Origin: Turbatrix aceti
Taxonomy: Eukaryota; Nematoda; Chromadorea; Rhabditida; Panagrolaimidae
NCBI GenBank assembly: GCA_963969345.1
Contig: OZ017769.1
Location: 806,001-870,000, forward strand
DNA length: 64,000 bases
Reading direction: 5' to 3'
In this document: in pieces, positions 11,416 to 28,462 of the stretch
Position numbering within the stretch: the stretch's first letter is position 1
How the letters are laid out: each line of letters opens with the position of its first letter
Notes under the pieces: model-generated
What the model was told of the DNA's origin: nothing
The model's input: only the letters and a program-made list of their open reading frames with translations
Databases searched by the model: none
Made by a program: the position numbers and the translations under genes

Positions 11416-12688
11416 ATGTCGGCCGTTATGGCTTTCGCCGCGCTGCTGGCAGCGGCATGCTTCGTCTCCGCCGCCCAAGCTTCTCTCTTCTGCCAGTACT
11501 CCGCCGTTCCCGGCGATCTCGGTGGTTTTTGTAAGTTTTACACTTTTTTCTTCGTTTTTTTTTTCTAAAAATAATTTTTCAGACACAATGCACATTCAGT
11601 CCCAGGACCGCGATGGCCTCGCTCCCTTCTACCGTATCTCGGACGTCGCCGATACCGACCCGTCGTTCACGAACAAGTCCGGCACGTTCCGGCTCCTGAC
11701 GAGTCAGAACAACAACCAGTGCCCCGGCAAGAACTGCGTCACCGAGCTCTCCGCAGCGATGCCCAAGCACCAGGGCTCGGTGCTCTACCAGACGAACCTC
11801 GTCGGCAAGCTCGTTCCCCCGGGATTCACGACTGTTCCCGCCAAGCAGCGTCTCTACTGCGCGGTCGTCGCCGGCGACTGCGGAGCCGACGTCCCGATCT
11901 ACCGTTACTACAACCTCAAGAGCAACGGCTTCTTCCACGCCTACTCCACCGATGCTGACATCTCAATCGACGGCTATACCCGCGAAGACGGGCCTCTGTG
12001 CTACGGCTGGCCAATGGCGCGTCCGACGATGAACTTTGAAGACATCGAAGGCTCCGGCGAAGACGAGGACGAGAAACCCCACGAGCGGGAGACCTTCGGC
12101 ATGATCCGGGACGTCTGCGACGACGTCACCATGCCTACGCTCAAAACGATGCGCAAGCTCAAGGTGTACATCAACGACGAGGGAGGCGTGTTCAGAGACC
12201 ACTACTACACCACCCGTCTGCCCGAAGATGCCCGCCTCGATGAATTCGACGGCTATCACCTCGAAAACGAGCTCGGATACGTCGTGACCGACGAAGACGC
12301 CTCCAACTGCGGGTGTCTGGTCCGCATGCACCAGATGCTCGACAACCAGGATGGCTTCGGAGGCCGCAAGGACCACAAACTCGTCATCGACTACCTCGAG
12401 CCCCCCGTCGAGGCCGGAGAGAAGTACGAAGCCCTCAGCGAGGAGGTCTACTGCGTGCGTCAGGAGGGAGCGTGTGGCGCGAGCATTCCCATCCGTAAGC
12501 ACTTCAACATCTTCGAACTCGACACGAGATACACCCTCGGCGACGCCAAGGCCCCCGACTTCACGGTGCCCAAGCCGTCCGGTGTGCTCTGCTACATCTG
12601 GTCCAAGGACCAGGTCGAGACGACGTTCAAGAAGAAGCTCGACGCGAAGAAAAACAAAAAGGCCAAGAAGAACAAGAACAAGAATTAG
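11416..12688 (+). CDS. Secreted repeat protein resembling DUF5648 (406 aa)
   Basis: Two exons, 11416-11530 and 11583-12688; the 52-base intron splits the Tyr codon of GFYTM. Residues 1-22 are a signal peptide (AVMAFAALLAAACFVSAAQA). The mature chain has repeated blocks with the pattern Cys...Cys...PIYRYYN, a FxAYST or HYYTT element, GY, then LCYxW; this resembles the DUF5648 fold of secreted invertebrate and bacterial proteins. Blocks sit near residues 135-195, 245-315 and 335-390. The tail is a run of Lys and Asn (about 20 residues). Codon use is strongly C-ending, as in highly expressed genes. The function is unknown. The gene converges on the phosphatase gene, whose stop lies only 75 bases away. 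Confidence 0.75.
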
Positions 12689-12763
12689 ACCCAAAAAAGC
12701 ACAGACTCACTGCCCTATGATGTACAACGCCCATTTGAGTTCGTAATTGATAAATTTATGGGA

Positions 12764-14455
12764 TCATTGTTTCCTTTCATTCGCGTGAAGCATGTGAGCA
12801 TTGTAACGCTTGACAAAGAGTTCAACGTCGGCCGGGGACGCTAATTTGGTGACCACGGCAAAGTCGAGGAGGGCGCGGTGGATGAAGAGGTACTGCTCCG
12901 GGGACTGGACCGCTTGCGCGCGTTGGCTTCGGAGATACTCGACGTTTCTCTTAAAAAAAACATCAAATACAAACTGGAAAAAAAGAAAAAGACAAAATTG
13001 GGCAAAAAAAAGCTAAAATAGACAAAATTTACGATTCTGAAGTCTTGCAGCGAAAATTCGCATTTTCGTGTCAAGACATTCAATACAGCTCCTGTTTTTT
13101 GTCTTTTATCGAAAATTGTATTGAATTAGTTTTTTCAAAGCTTCAAGTAACTTACCTTGACACTTACCGGATATCCTTCAGCCATATCTGTGAGACAGAA
13201 TTCGATAGCGACGAGCGATCCGGATCGTCCGATGCCTGCGCTGCAGTGCACAATGGTGGGTCCATTTGCCTTGCGTGACATCAGGAGTAGTCGTCGGGGA
13301 GTTGACATGTCGTCATTCGGCACGTGGTAATCAGGCCATCCGATCCATTTCCAGTGAATAATTGTTCTTTTTTCTGACTCAAACACCAGCTGGCAGATTG
13401 TCTCAATCAGTTGTCCCCTGTTATGGCTTCTTCGGTTTACAAATGTCACTGCCAATCCTGAGTACAGTAATACTGATGTGTTTGACCTAAAAAGGGGTGT
13501 ACATTGCTTCTTTATGCCAAAAAGACAAAAAAACTCACGCTGGAAGGTAATCAGAACATTTTCTAGCGTTATTTTCAACGTTTTCACACAGTTGGAAAAT
13601 TAGAGCGGACTTTTCCTGCCAGACCAGCTTCCAGAAATCGGAAACGGTATTTGGAAGAGGTGCTTGAGTTATGATAAAGTCATTACTTAGATTTTTACCC
13701 GATACAAAGTTTGCGTGGATGTAATCCGCGCCCTTTGGGGCTCCTGGGGGTTGTTTGAGCACGACACGGGTCTCGTCCAGGCACATCACATCTGAAAAAA
13801 AAGCACGATTTTGTTTTCCCGCTAAAGCTGAATTTTCGTCTCAGGACCAACATTTTCGTTTTGAGACCAGCAAAAATCCGAAAAACTCACCCGGATACCG
13901 ATTTTTCTTGGGATTCATCGCCCAGCATTTGCATCTGGCAAGCGTGGGCACATTTTTTCGAATAACATCGAAATCATTCAAGAGATCCTTCATCGTAAGC
14001 CTTCCAACAGCCCTGACAAATTGCTGAACCGACCAGGCGACCTTGCTTTCGAGGGGCTCGCCAAACACAAACGACGACTCAGAAGCCGATGCCTGTGGGC
14101 TTAAATCGCTTTTTCTGATGCCGTTCCACGGATTGCTCCTGTCGATGGGCATTTTGGGTGGAAGGAAGCATTGCCTTGCCGGAGCGTACTTTGCCGGAGC
14201 CTCCTTGGGCACCGTGTTCGACAGTTGTGGATTAACCACCGGCAACGAATGAGCGCTGATAGACCTCGTGGATGCCGAGCTCGAGACAAGCTCCTTCCGG
14301 GCATGTACACGCGGGGATTCTGAGGAGATCGGCGAGCGAGGAGACAGTGGCGATTGTATTGGAAAACCGGCTCTCGGCGGGATGATGAGCGGTAGCGCAC
14401 CTGGCTTACGAACGGGTATCGGAGACCCAGGACGGTACCTGTGAAGGGCATCCAT
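12764..14455 (-). CDS. Non-receptor protein-tyrosine phosphatase
   Basis: Four exons: 14455-13891, 13791-13539, 13486-13168, 12949-12764 (440 aa). Residues 1-~130 are a Pro/Ser-rich, disordered region. The PTP domain follows: KNRYPDVMCLDET (phosphotyrosine loop region), DYIHANFV, FIITQAPLPNTVSDFW, the WPD loop (WIGWPDYHVP, about residues 322-331) and the P-loop HCSAGIGRSG with the catalytic Cys near residue 354, then the Q-loop (QSPEQYLFIHRALL). The P-loop ends in SerGly rather than the usual ThrGly. All catalytic residues (Cys, Arg, WPD Asp, Gln) are present, so it should be active. Such short PTPs are greatly expanded in nematodes, often in the male germline; that link is family knowledge, not seen here. 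Upstream of the ATG the frame stays open to an acceptor (tttgtag), so a 5' exon or trans-splice site is possible. Confidence 0.9.
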
Positions 14456-15193
14456 GGAGAGCGAGCGACGGTTGATTTCGGGCTACAAATATTTTTTTTT
14501 CTAACCAGCTCAGAATTTAAAAATTTACCTTTGAGTTACCATGTTTTTGAACGTTTACCTTTGGGCACGTTATGATATTGCGTGCGTTTGATTTTTTTTT
14601 AGATAAAGTCGGTGGTTGGTATGGCGGTCGCTGCATTACTCGCTTGCATCGACGGATACGTTCAGTTCAACGCATAGGCCAGGAGCAAGGGTAAAGTGTG
14701 GAATGCTTCTGTGTGTGTGTGTATTGAATCGATTTCAGTAGTGTGTCGATTGCGGATTAGTGATTCACACTGAAGTGAATGATATCAGCATGCAAATTCC
14801 GTGTTTGGTTGCTGCATCCACGTTGCCTTTAAATTTATTGTGAGAAATGTCTCAACTTGTAGAAATTGAGGCATTTTAAAAAATGACACCTGTCTTTTCC
14901 AAACTTTGGAAACCAGGCTGGAGAGATGGGAAACCGCAACAGCCACCAAAGCTGCATCGACGACTGTTGACAATCCATTTTACTTGGTCAAACCAAATCT
15001 ACTCAGCTTACATTAGTCAAAGCGCTTTTGAATAATGGTGCAATAAAACGTTGCACAATATTCCACATTTCTCACCTTTTGGTCCTCTCAACACGAAAAT
15101 TTTTCTGACTTTTATTGCGCTTTTCTTTGACGGATTTTTATAGTCCTCAAAGTTTATCCATCGTTTCGGTTGACCTTTTTTGTTGCATTCATC
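14456..15193. other. Divergent intergenic region between the phosphatase and RPB2 genes
   Basis: About 740 bases. It must carry the promoters of both flanking genes. A short GT repeat lies at about 14709-14720. I see no TATA box, as expected for the RPB2 housekeeping promoter. Confidence 0.35.
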
Positions 15194-19946
<4,753 letters not shown>

Positions 19947-21092
19947 TATTGACTTTTTTTTTGTATGATTTTTTTGTTTTTTTTTTCGGCTGGTATGCAT
20001 AACACGAAGAATGGAGAGAGGTTTGGTTTCTGTCAGATGGAAGTTTCTTATTTGGGAAGGAGAAAGTTTTTTGTTCGTTCGCTTATCAGTTCTGCGAAAA
20101 AAAAGTTCAATTAGCAAAAGCACATTGATCAGTAAAAACGGCTGCTGTCTGGTGCATTTTGAAGGTTGCTACGTGCTTTTTTGTTTGTAGAAGCCGCAAC
20201 CTTATCACCGACCTCGGCCGCAGCCGCCTTGGGGGTTGTTAAAAGTTCAACCTGTCTGTTGTCAGGCACAACATGGTTCATCATGCTTCTTGCGGCCGAT
20301 TGTGCAATGGAATTCCCATCACTCCGGATTTTTTTGATACACACGTGGTGAACATTGAATTCAGAGATGACATTGTGTGGTTATTATCTCCTCAGGCGAC
20401 TGCAAGTCAACATGTTTGTGTTTTTTTGATGGACTAGAAAAAAATTCCATGTGAAATGATGAATTGAGAGGCGTACAAAAAAAAGTATCTTCCTGCTTCT
20501 TTTTTTGGCGCTGATGGAAACGAAAGGCGTCCGGACATCTTTCGTCTTTTGTGAACGTTGGACCCCAAAAGGGATCGTAATAAGGCCAATAACGCGATAG
20601 ACAAATTATCGCGTTGATATCCCTTTGCACAACAAAAAAGTTCTTCTACGAGCAAAAACAAAAAATTTACAAATATTTGATCTGGCGAGTTACGGTTTAA
20701 AAAATTTACACTTTACATAGGGTCATATTGTAACTTTCCAGATCAACTGTTCTGCAAATGCATATTTCATAGCAATTATCATTGTCATCTCACTCAGACG
20801 TCCGAGACAAAAGGCAAAATTTCGGCGAGAAGGGTTTTCGATAGGAGTTTTCTTCTTCCGTCTTTCACGCATACATCCGTGTGCATTGGCTGTCGGTCGG
20901 TCGGTTGTCTTCTTCGGCTCTCGGTGCTTTATTGCGTTCGACCTCTCCTTTTCATCGGTGTTCGGTATGTTTTACGTTTTTTTATCACATTAAAATTAAA
21001 AATTTGCATAATCAAAAAATGCTTTCTTCTTCAAAATCTTCTCGCATAAAGTTACAACTTCTCATTTTCAGCCGTTTTTTTCTTCCAAAAAA
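19947..21092. other. Intergenic stretch with possible unassigned minus-strand exons
   Basis: About 1.15 kb between RPB2 and CLN3. On the minus strand a frame ending in a stop at 20129 reads like protein (IKKIRSDGNSIAQSAARSMM, AAAAEVGDKVAASTNKKA). Another frame at 20630-20361 begins with an ATG (MQRDINAIICLSRYWPYYDP) and holds a possible 46-base intron. The two frames are not in register and I could not join them with valid splice phases. This may be a small or decaying gene. A 5' UTR intron for CLN3 is likely at about 20963-21071 (gtatgt to ttttcag). Confidence 0.25.
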
Positions 21093-22581
21093 ATGGCAGG
21101 TGAAACGCAAACCATGATCCGCAACCTCGCAGCTTTCTGGATCTTTGGCCTGTGCAACAACTATGCCTACGTCATCATGCTGAGCGCGGCCGAGGATATC
21201 ATGGATCACCAGCTGCACAGCGATTCCAACGATAATTCGACCGCCGAACACTGTGAGCCCAAAATCATATATTCCCGGTGTTCTTCTGTCTCGACGGGCG
21301 CCGTTCTTCTCGCGGACATCATCCCCAGCCTCAGTATCAAGCTCATCTTTCCCATGCTCTGCCAGCGACTCACCTTCGGCGCTCGACACTTCCTCGTCGT
21401 CTTTCTCCAGGTCGCTGCCTACTTTGTCGTCGCGTATTCCCAGGGCCTTGTCATGTCGCTCGCCGGCGTGGCTATGGCTGCACTCGGGTCTGGACTTGGC
21501 GAGATCACCTACCTGTCCCTGTCTTCCCACTTTCCGCGATCCACCATTTCGTCATGGTCTTCCGGAACAGGTGGTGCAGGTGTCATCGGGTCTTTCGCCT
21601 ACGCTGGCCTCACCGAGCCAAAGCTCGCGAATTTGTCCCCCAGAAACGCGATTCTGGTCATGTTGGTCGTTCCAATCGTTTTCTCGCTTGCTTATTGGGT
21701 GCTTATGGTGGCGCCGGACACGGTGCGCCCTTCGAATCTGCTGGAACCTTCTACCTGGTTTATTTCAACGTCAGGCGAATCCAAGAAAACTATTATCTCC
21801 GGTGAAGATGCAGGATACAAAGAGAAAGAAGCGGATTCTGAGTCTTCTAATCGTTATTCCAAATCCAAGATTTCGTCGTCAAAAACCTTGTCTCTCGAAA
21901 CGACAGCATCCAGGGCCTCAGCTGGAAAGGAAGCTGAACCTTCCAGCCGGTTAGTGGAGCAGAGAATACTTTCTATGTGCGAAAAACTCAAGATTACCGC
22001 TGTGAGTTTGTTCACCCATCCCCTTAGATGGATCACCTGTTCCACAAAAAACCCATGTTTTTTAGTCGCTCATCCACTACATGCTTCCTCTGGGCCTGGT
22101 CTACTTCGCGGAGTACCTCATCAACCAGGGTCTCACGGAGATGCTCGTGTTCTCGTGTTCTACCGGCTTCCAACTCTCGCCTAACTCCCAGTACCGGTGG
22201 TACCAGGTGCTCTACCAGGTCGGCGTCTTCATCTCCCGCTCGAGCGTCAACGTCTGGGAGATTCCGATGCTCGTGCTCTACCTGCTGCCGGTTCTCCAGC
22301 TTGGCAATACCATATTCTTCATCTTTGACTCGATCTACACCTTTATCCCGCACATTTTTATCACTTTTATCATCATCTTCTACGAAGGCCTTCTCGGCGG
22401 TGCTGCGTACGTCAATACGTTCCACAAGATCCACAACACGATCGAGCCGGATATTCGGGAGTTTGCGCTGTCCATTGCTTCCCTCGGCGACGCCATAGGC
22501 ATCACGCTCAGCGGCATCCTCGCCATTCCCCTGCACAACTTCGTCTGTGCACAACAGAAAATTCATCTACAGGAAGGTTAA
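21093..22581 (+). CDS. cln-3: CLN3 (battenin) lysosomal membrane protein
   Basis: Two exons, 21093-22001 and 22066-22581, phase 0, 474 residues. The N-terminus has NLAAFWIFGLCNNYAYVIML, the hallmark of the CLN3 family (Batten disease protein), and later GLGEITYLSLSSHFP and SSGTGGAGVIGS. The second exon has HYMLPLGLVYFAEYLINQG and the helix-rich C-terminal half (RWYQVLYQVGVFISRSS). About 11 hydrophobic segments fit the lysosomal multi-pass fold; a hydrophilic cytosolic Ser/Lys/Glu-rich loop of about 80 residues sits near residues 220-300. CLN3 is needed for lysosomal clearance of glycerophosphodiesters in mammals. The very C-terminal CAAX box of vertebrate CLN3 is absent (ends HLQEG). C. elegans has three paralogs; which one this matches cannot be told here. 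Confidence 0.95.
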
Positions 22582-22822
22582 TTAATAACATGCTTTAACC
22601 TAATTGTGTCTGTATTTTGTGTATGTACGAAACACGATAAATTTACGACTACGTTTGTTTGATTTTTTTTATCAGCATGATTCCGCGAACCACGTTTTAT
22701 GTTACCTGATTTGTTTGTTCGTAGATTTTTTCTCGACAGTTTAAATAAACTGTCTTAACATACAAACATAAATATTTACAAAAAAACAATCAATTGTTGG
22801 TCGCAGTATATTTTTAAAAGGT

Positions 22823-25451
22823 TTAATGAACTAAAGCACCGAGCTCATTGAGAACCTTATCAACAGCTTCGTCATACAACGGTTGAACTCTTTCAACACC
22901 AGAAATAGAAAAATGCAATCCATCACAATACAACGACAATTTTGTATCCTTGTCATAGAGATCACACTTATGAGTGTGCTTGTGACACAATACGTCTGTT
23001 GTATTGATGGTCATACAATTCTGACATCCTTCCATAGCAGCCAAGAGTCGCCACCATGAGTACATCTGAGAATCCTGGTAAACTTTCTCTGGCATGTAGT
23101 AATCGTCCAATGATTGCCCCGTTTTGAGAATTTGGGCCAATCTTTGGGCCGTATAGACACGCCCCCAGCCATGGGGTTCCACCATAATTAATTTTTTTGT
23201 AAATTTTGAGTTCGTTTGAATAAAGTCTTTAATTCCTTGAACAATGGATTCATTTTTAACGTCTTCAGGTGTCGATACTTTATTGGAAAGCATCTTGCTG
23301 AAGATTCTGTAACCCAAATTTTGTATGGTTCTTTAAAACAATTGAATAAAAAACTGCAGGCGCTAATATACATATTATGTATAATATATGTATTTTCGTC
23401 CATCTTTGTATAATAACTATTTAAGCCCAAAAACTCACCCTTGTATAATAATGGTTATGTCGGGACGAACCTCTTTCATGAATTTATGAGTTCTGATTCC
23501 CATTTCTTCACACATGAATTCCAATGGATTCATGTGCTCGAATGCAACACACGATGGACGCCCGGCAAAGTACATCTTTTTGAATCTTCCCCGAAACGCA
23601 GATACGACTGCACGAAATTGATGCAAAGCAAAACTGTTGCCAACAACGAAAACCGTTCGTATGCCTTTTCCTCCATAACTACATCCGTATGCGTGGTTTC
23701 TTATTTTGGATTTCGGAAAATATTTAGCTATTTCAGGAGCGAAATTGCAGTTCACCTTATAACGGCAATGCGCGTGTTTTTCATTCTGTTCAATTAGATC
23801 TGAATTCGCGTTTTTAGGAAGATATGGTTGAATACCGGCGGGTATGACGCACTGTAGAACAACTAGGGCCAAAAGTAATACGCAGATGCACGATACAACC
23901 AGGTTTGATGTCCGAAGAAGGGGTTTTTCCAGAAATTCATATTGAAGAATAGATATTGAAAATATGATGATCAACAGAACGATACGGTACCCAATATCCG
24001 AGTACTGGTATTGCATGAAGACTTCGAGGGGCCAGTGAATTAGGTAGACTGAGTACGAGATGTCACCGAGGTAAAGCAGTCCACGGGTAAAGACACCATC
24101 TGGCAGAGGGGGCGGCCCAAGGTAAACAATGTAGGCTGTTAGAATGGTAGCCGTCGTCCGAATTATGGTTTTATAGGTTAGGTGTTCGCTAAGGGACGGC
24201 ATGAAGCAAACTATTATTAGTAATACGCCAGATATGACTTGGTTTCCCGAACTGATATGCTGCTTGTCAATCGATGCAATCGGCTCGGAAGGCATCATTA
24301 CTTTTGATTTTATAGTTGTCGCATTAGTGCTAAAAAGTTTTTCTAAAAAATAACATCAAAATCTTTGCATAATACTAATAGTGTTGTCGGGTATTAGTAT
24401 TATGCAAAGTGTTGTCGAACAGAAACCGACCAATATTTAGTACTGCCCCAATTCAAAAACTTTGTATTACGTTGTCGCATCCTTTGAGAACGCGAGCGCT
24501 TCACCGTGCACCTACGGGCGTCATTCACACCTCTCGCAGTCGCTTTGAAACCTATCGCTGGGAACATGGTCTCCGCGACGTTTATTTATAATATGGAATA
24601 TTTGAATATCGCTATGACCCAACTGTTGTTGTAGTGTCCCTTCTCTTTTTTGTATTTAAAAATATTGACGACGCGCAATGTTCCCACAACGTACCCGAAT
24701 GCTTTTTCTCACCAATAAATCAATTTTAAGCATACCTCGTTGCACCGTGTTTCTGTTCAACATAATACACCAGAGTTCCCAATAAAAACTGCCACAATCT
24801 GGCTGGAGTAGAATAAAAAGACCACGATTCGTCAACCATAAAACGCGTTTGAAAACTCCAACTTGTGAATGACAGAATTGCAGTCGTGTAAATAGGATGT
24901 CTTGTCCCTGCGATCCAGGCCAACAAAAACGGCGCCACCAAGTAATACTGCACTTCGACCGACAACGACCATGTGTGGAGTAAAAACTTGTTGGTCGCAA
25001 CGAGTTGAAAATAATCTTGATGCTTCATAAATCCTTCAAAGTTGGTTCCGAACACCACTGCCAGCAGACCTTCTTGTTGTAAAAGTTCGTAATCCAATCT
25101 TATTAAAATTATCGCGCCAAGAACAATTGTCATCAAAGTAGTGCTCAGGTAGGCAGGCATCAGGCGCTTGAATCTTCGACGGTAGAAATCCAAAGTAATT
25201 GCCACTGTGAGTTTCTTGGATGCCGAAAACTTTAGTATCATGGTCATGAGATATCCGGATAGAACAAAGAAACTAAAATTCAGGTAAACAAAAAATTGTA
25301 AACGCAAGTATAGTAAATATTATACTTACACATCAACCCCCAAATATCCTTGGTGTACATATTTAGGAAAAAGATGAAATCCCAAAACGGCACAAATGGC
25401 AACACATCGAAGAAATTGAATTTCTATTCGATATTTTTTTGTGCTCAGCAT
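22823..25451 (-). CDS. Acyltransferase-3 family membrane protein with C-terminal SGNH domain (677 aa)
   Basis: Four exons: 25451-25330, 25272-24736, 24329-23439, 23306-22823; every junction is in phase. The N-terminus reads EIQFLRCVAICAVLGFHLFP, then YLGVDVFFVLSGYLMT: the acyltransferase-3 signature (FLRxxA, FHxxP, GxxGVDVFFVLSGY). About 10 membrane helices follow, including a conserved WSLSVEVQYY. The C-terminal ~270 residues are an SGNH-type esterase/acyltransferase domain with VVGNSFALHQ (block I, GNS in place of GDS) and DGLHFSISGV (Asp-His dyad). The architecture matches bacterial OafA-like O-acetyltransferases and the large nematode OAC family. It probably moves acetyl groups across a membrane onto a surface glycan or lipid; the substrate is unknown. 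Codon use is more AT-rich than in its neighbours, as is the surrounding DNA. Confidence 0.88.
24363..24409. repeat. Perfect 18-bp inverted repeat (hairpin) in acyltransferase intron 2
   Basis: CTTTGCATAATACTAATA (24363-24380) is repeated exactly in inverse orientation at 24392-24409. The loop is GTGTTGTCGGG. The loop and its flank share AGTGTTGTCGGGT with the left end of the mini-MITE at 5801, hinting at common origin. It lies inside the 406-base intron. Confidence 0.7.
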
Positions 25452-26908
25452 GCTTTTTGTCGATAATTGTTAGAAAAGGAATGATAGAACACATTTGTTC
25501 ACAATGGGCCCCTTTATGTACAACATCATCTATCACCTTCATCTGCTTCTGACAATTGTAATGATGTACATCTTTATGATCAAAAAATAAAACGTGTAAA
25601 ACCGTTTTAGTGAATTTATTATGACATTATGAAAACACTGTTCCCGTTCTGTTAGCAAACTTTAAGAATAGCCAAATTTCATTTTTTTGAAAAATCTTGT
25701 GACATCACGGATACTATGGTAGGCCCGGATCGTGTGTCTGGTAATTCTGCATTGTAACTCAAATTGCCATCCATTTTAAAAATACTACAACGCACACGTG
25801 GCGCATTAATTTTTAATAGCTCCCTTTTTTATCCAAGACTAAAAAAAGCTTCTCTTTAACGCCCGACTTATGCACCGATGGTTACATGCAATGCTTACAA
25901 TAGCAACCGTGGTCGGTGCCAACAAGCAGTGTCTAGAAGAAAAAAATGTACACTCACGCAGAAATAATCTCTGCCCCCAGAATTTCTTTTCCCCTGTCTT
26001 TTTTTGAACCGCATGTGCCGTGCCAACAACCATAAAAGTATCGTATACTCCTGCCCACCGTAACCGGTTTGACGTAGCTATTAGTAAATCATAAATTTAT
26101 GAATTGCATGTTAAAACTGTGAATGACTGAATGCGTCACAACCAGTCAGTTCAGCATCCAAGCGAAAAAAAAATTATTATAAAGTTAAAATGAATGGATA
26201 AAATTCTAAATAGCCGTGCAGTAAACCTTTTTTTGCAATTAATTTCAATGACGTAAACCTACAGTACATACGTGAAAAGTAAGACACTGGATGGTTAACA
26301 AAGATTTCCACGGAAATACGATACTTTTTCCTTCACGTGCTGTTTCTATAAAATCTGCAGCTGCAAAACAAAAGATCTGAGTTTGTCCAAAAACAAAGAA
26401 CAAATACAACAATTAATTTTTTGCACAGTGTAAAGAAACGCTTAAAAAAATTATTTTATATGGGGTACGTTTTATGTAAATACATAGTATACTTTGTTTA
26501 CAAAAAACTTCCCCTTATAAAACATTCAGGGGTCAAAAAAATCAAGGTGTGGTGGTCGATGATTAAAATGACGTTTTTTGTTCGTTTATCCGTGTCGCCT
26601 GCATGCATCGTATGCGTATGCATATAATCATTCGTAGAATCGACTTTTAGTTATATAACAACATAATAATTGCCAGTCGCGGTTTTTCACTGAACTTATT
26701 TATCTTCACCTGTCGGACGTGATGACGCTTATATTAGTCAGATTGCGTTAATATGCTGTTTAGCATTTTTCATATAACCAGATATATAAAAATTACCTAA
26801 TTTATTATAACTGTTTAACTTTTTCAGTTTAGCACGTCCAATTTTTTTACGATAATATCATATCGTCCATCTTATTACATAATCTGGAGCTTGTGCTTGC
26901 GTGCAACA

Positions 26909-27463
26909 GTCAGCATCAGAGTTGTTCGATGCTCACCAAATTGCTCCTGCTCACTGCTCGCTCTTGCTCAGCTCACGAGCGCGAGCGGAGCGAGCGCGAA
27001 AAATTGGAGTGCTCAATGAGCATGAGCAGAGCGAGCACGAAAAATTGAATTGCTCAAAGAGCGCGAGCAGAGCGAGCAAGAGAAATTTTTAAAATGAGCA
27101 CTGCTCACTATAAATTTAGTGCTACAAATACTAAAATACTGGTAATTTCGATCAAAAACACGATGTTGGGGGTATCTCCAAGGAGTATACGGTCTTTCTT
27201 TTAGTGAGGAACTGAATTTTGGCTCAAAATTCACATTTTTATGTGTGAGCCATGTTTGCTCATTGCTCGCTCCTGCTCAACTCACGAGCGTGAGCAGAGC
27301 AAGAGCAGACGATCTGAGAATAAAAGAGCGCGAGCGGAGCGAGCGCGAAAATTTTAGGAACTCAAAGAGCATGAGCAGAGCGAGCACGAAAAATTGAGTT
27401 GCTCAAAGAGCGCGAGCAGAGCGAGCACTGAAAATTGTCGAATTGAACAACTCTGGTCAGCAT
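26909..27463. mobile_element. hAT-type MITE (539 bp) filled with GAGC/GCTC repeats
   Basis: The element runs 26917-27455, from CAGAGTTGTTC to the inverse GAACAACTCTG. It is flanked by perfect 8-bp duplications, gtcagcat at 26909-26916 and 27456-27463, which fit the hAT consensus nTnnnnAn. The interior has GAGC/GCTC arrays (blocks such as GAGCGCGAGCGGAGCGAGCG) near both ends, around an AT-rich core at about 27090-27235. The architecture is the same as the RPB2-intron MITE, with another pentamer-like motif. No transposase frame is present. Confidence 0.88.
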
Positions 27464-28442
27464 TATAAAACATTTTAAGGTACTTGGTACTTTTCTAGTT
27501 TTCGTTATTATGTACTTTTTCGTTATTTACCTTTCAAATAACCCCTGTAATTGTTGTTTATCAGAATACTCTTATAATTCTTAAAATCTGCTCCTATCCG
27601 GATAACGTGATTTCCGGTGCACAGGCTTTATGACTAAATCAAGACAAGGACAAAAATTCAATTCATTAACGCGGGGGAACACATTTACCCCCGGTTGATG
27701 TTCAATGATCGAAATGAACAGTAATGTAAGTAAGTGATTACGATTAGTCATTTGGCGTTCGTTTCTTCCGCCGCGAAAAGAATGCAAAAGATGTCATTTG
27801 TTGCGTGTGGATTGATGACTAATCACAAATCGTAACGCACAACGCATTTATGTTTAATTAAAATTACTCACATATTTTATTTTTGCGTTTTTGTCATTTT
27901 TGTATGTATGCGCGCAAAACGCGCGCCAAAAGTGCAAAATAAAATTCTTTCCCTTCAGTAAATTCTTGGAAAAATAAATCCCATTTTTAAAATTGCCCTC
28001 TCTTCTATTTTTAAGCAATTGCTCTTTGCTTTTTGTGGACTTCTCAGAACGAAGCTGAAAAGTGCAAACTAGCAACTGTCTTTAGCAGAATAGCAACGAC
28101 AGCCGTTTTTTATCAGTGTGTAAAAAACCTTATGCAATTTGTTTTAACCCCCTATGAATTTTAGCATGTTACGTGAAAGACCTTTCTTCTGTTCGTTAAT
28201 TCAAAAAAAAACTGAAAAAAATTTTATGCGTTTTTTGCACCTTTATGGAAAGCGGCCAAATCGTCTCTTTGTGAATGTTATCTAGTTTTTTACGACTGTC
28301 GTATCGTTAAAAAAGAAGCGCATAAAAGGTGGGTGGCTTTTTTACCATCAAGGTCGGCGAGAGTCAAATTCACCGAGTTCAAAAGTCAACTTTTTCAAAA
28401 ATCCTAAAAATATATACTCTACCGTATATCCTATAGCCGTAC

Positions 28443-28462
28443 ATATATATATATATATATAT
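28443..28462. repeat. AT dinucleotide microsatellite
   Basis: About ten TA repeats within a longer AT-rich stretch (28425-28500) full of TATA and ATAC variants. Confidence 0.8.
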
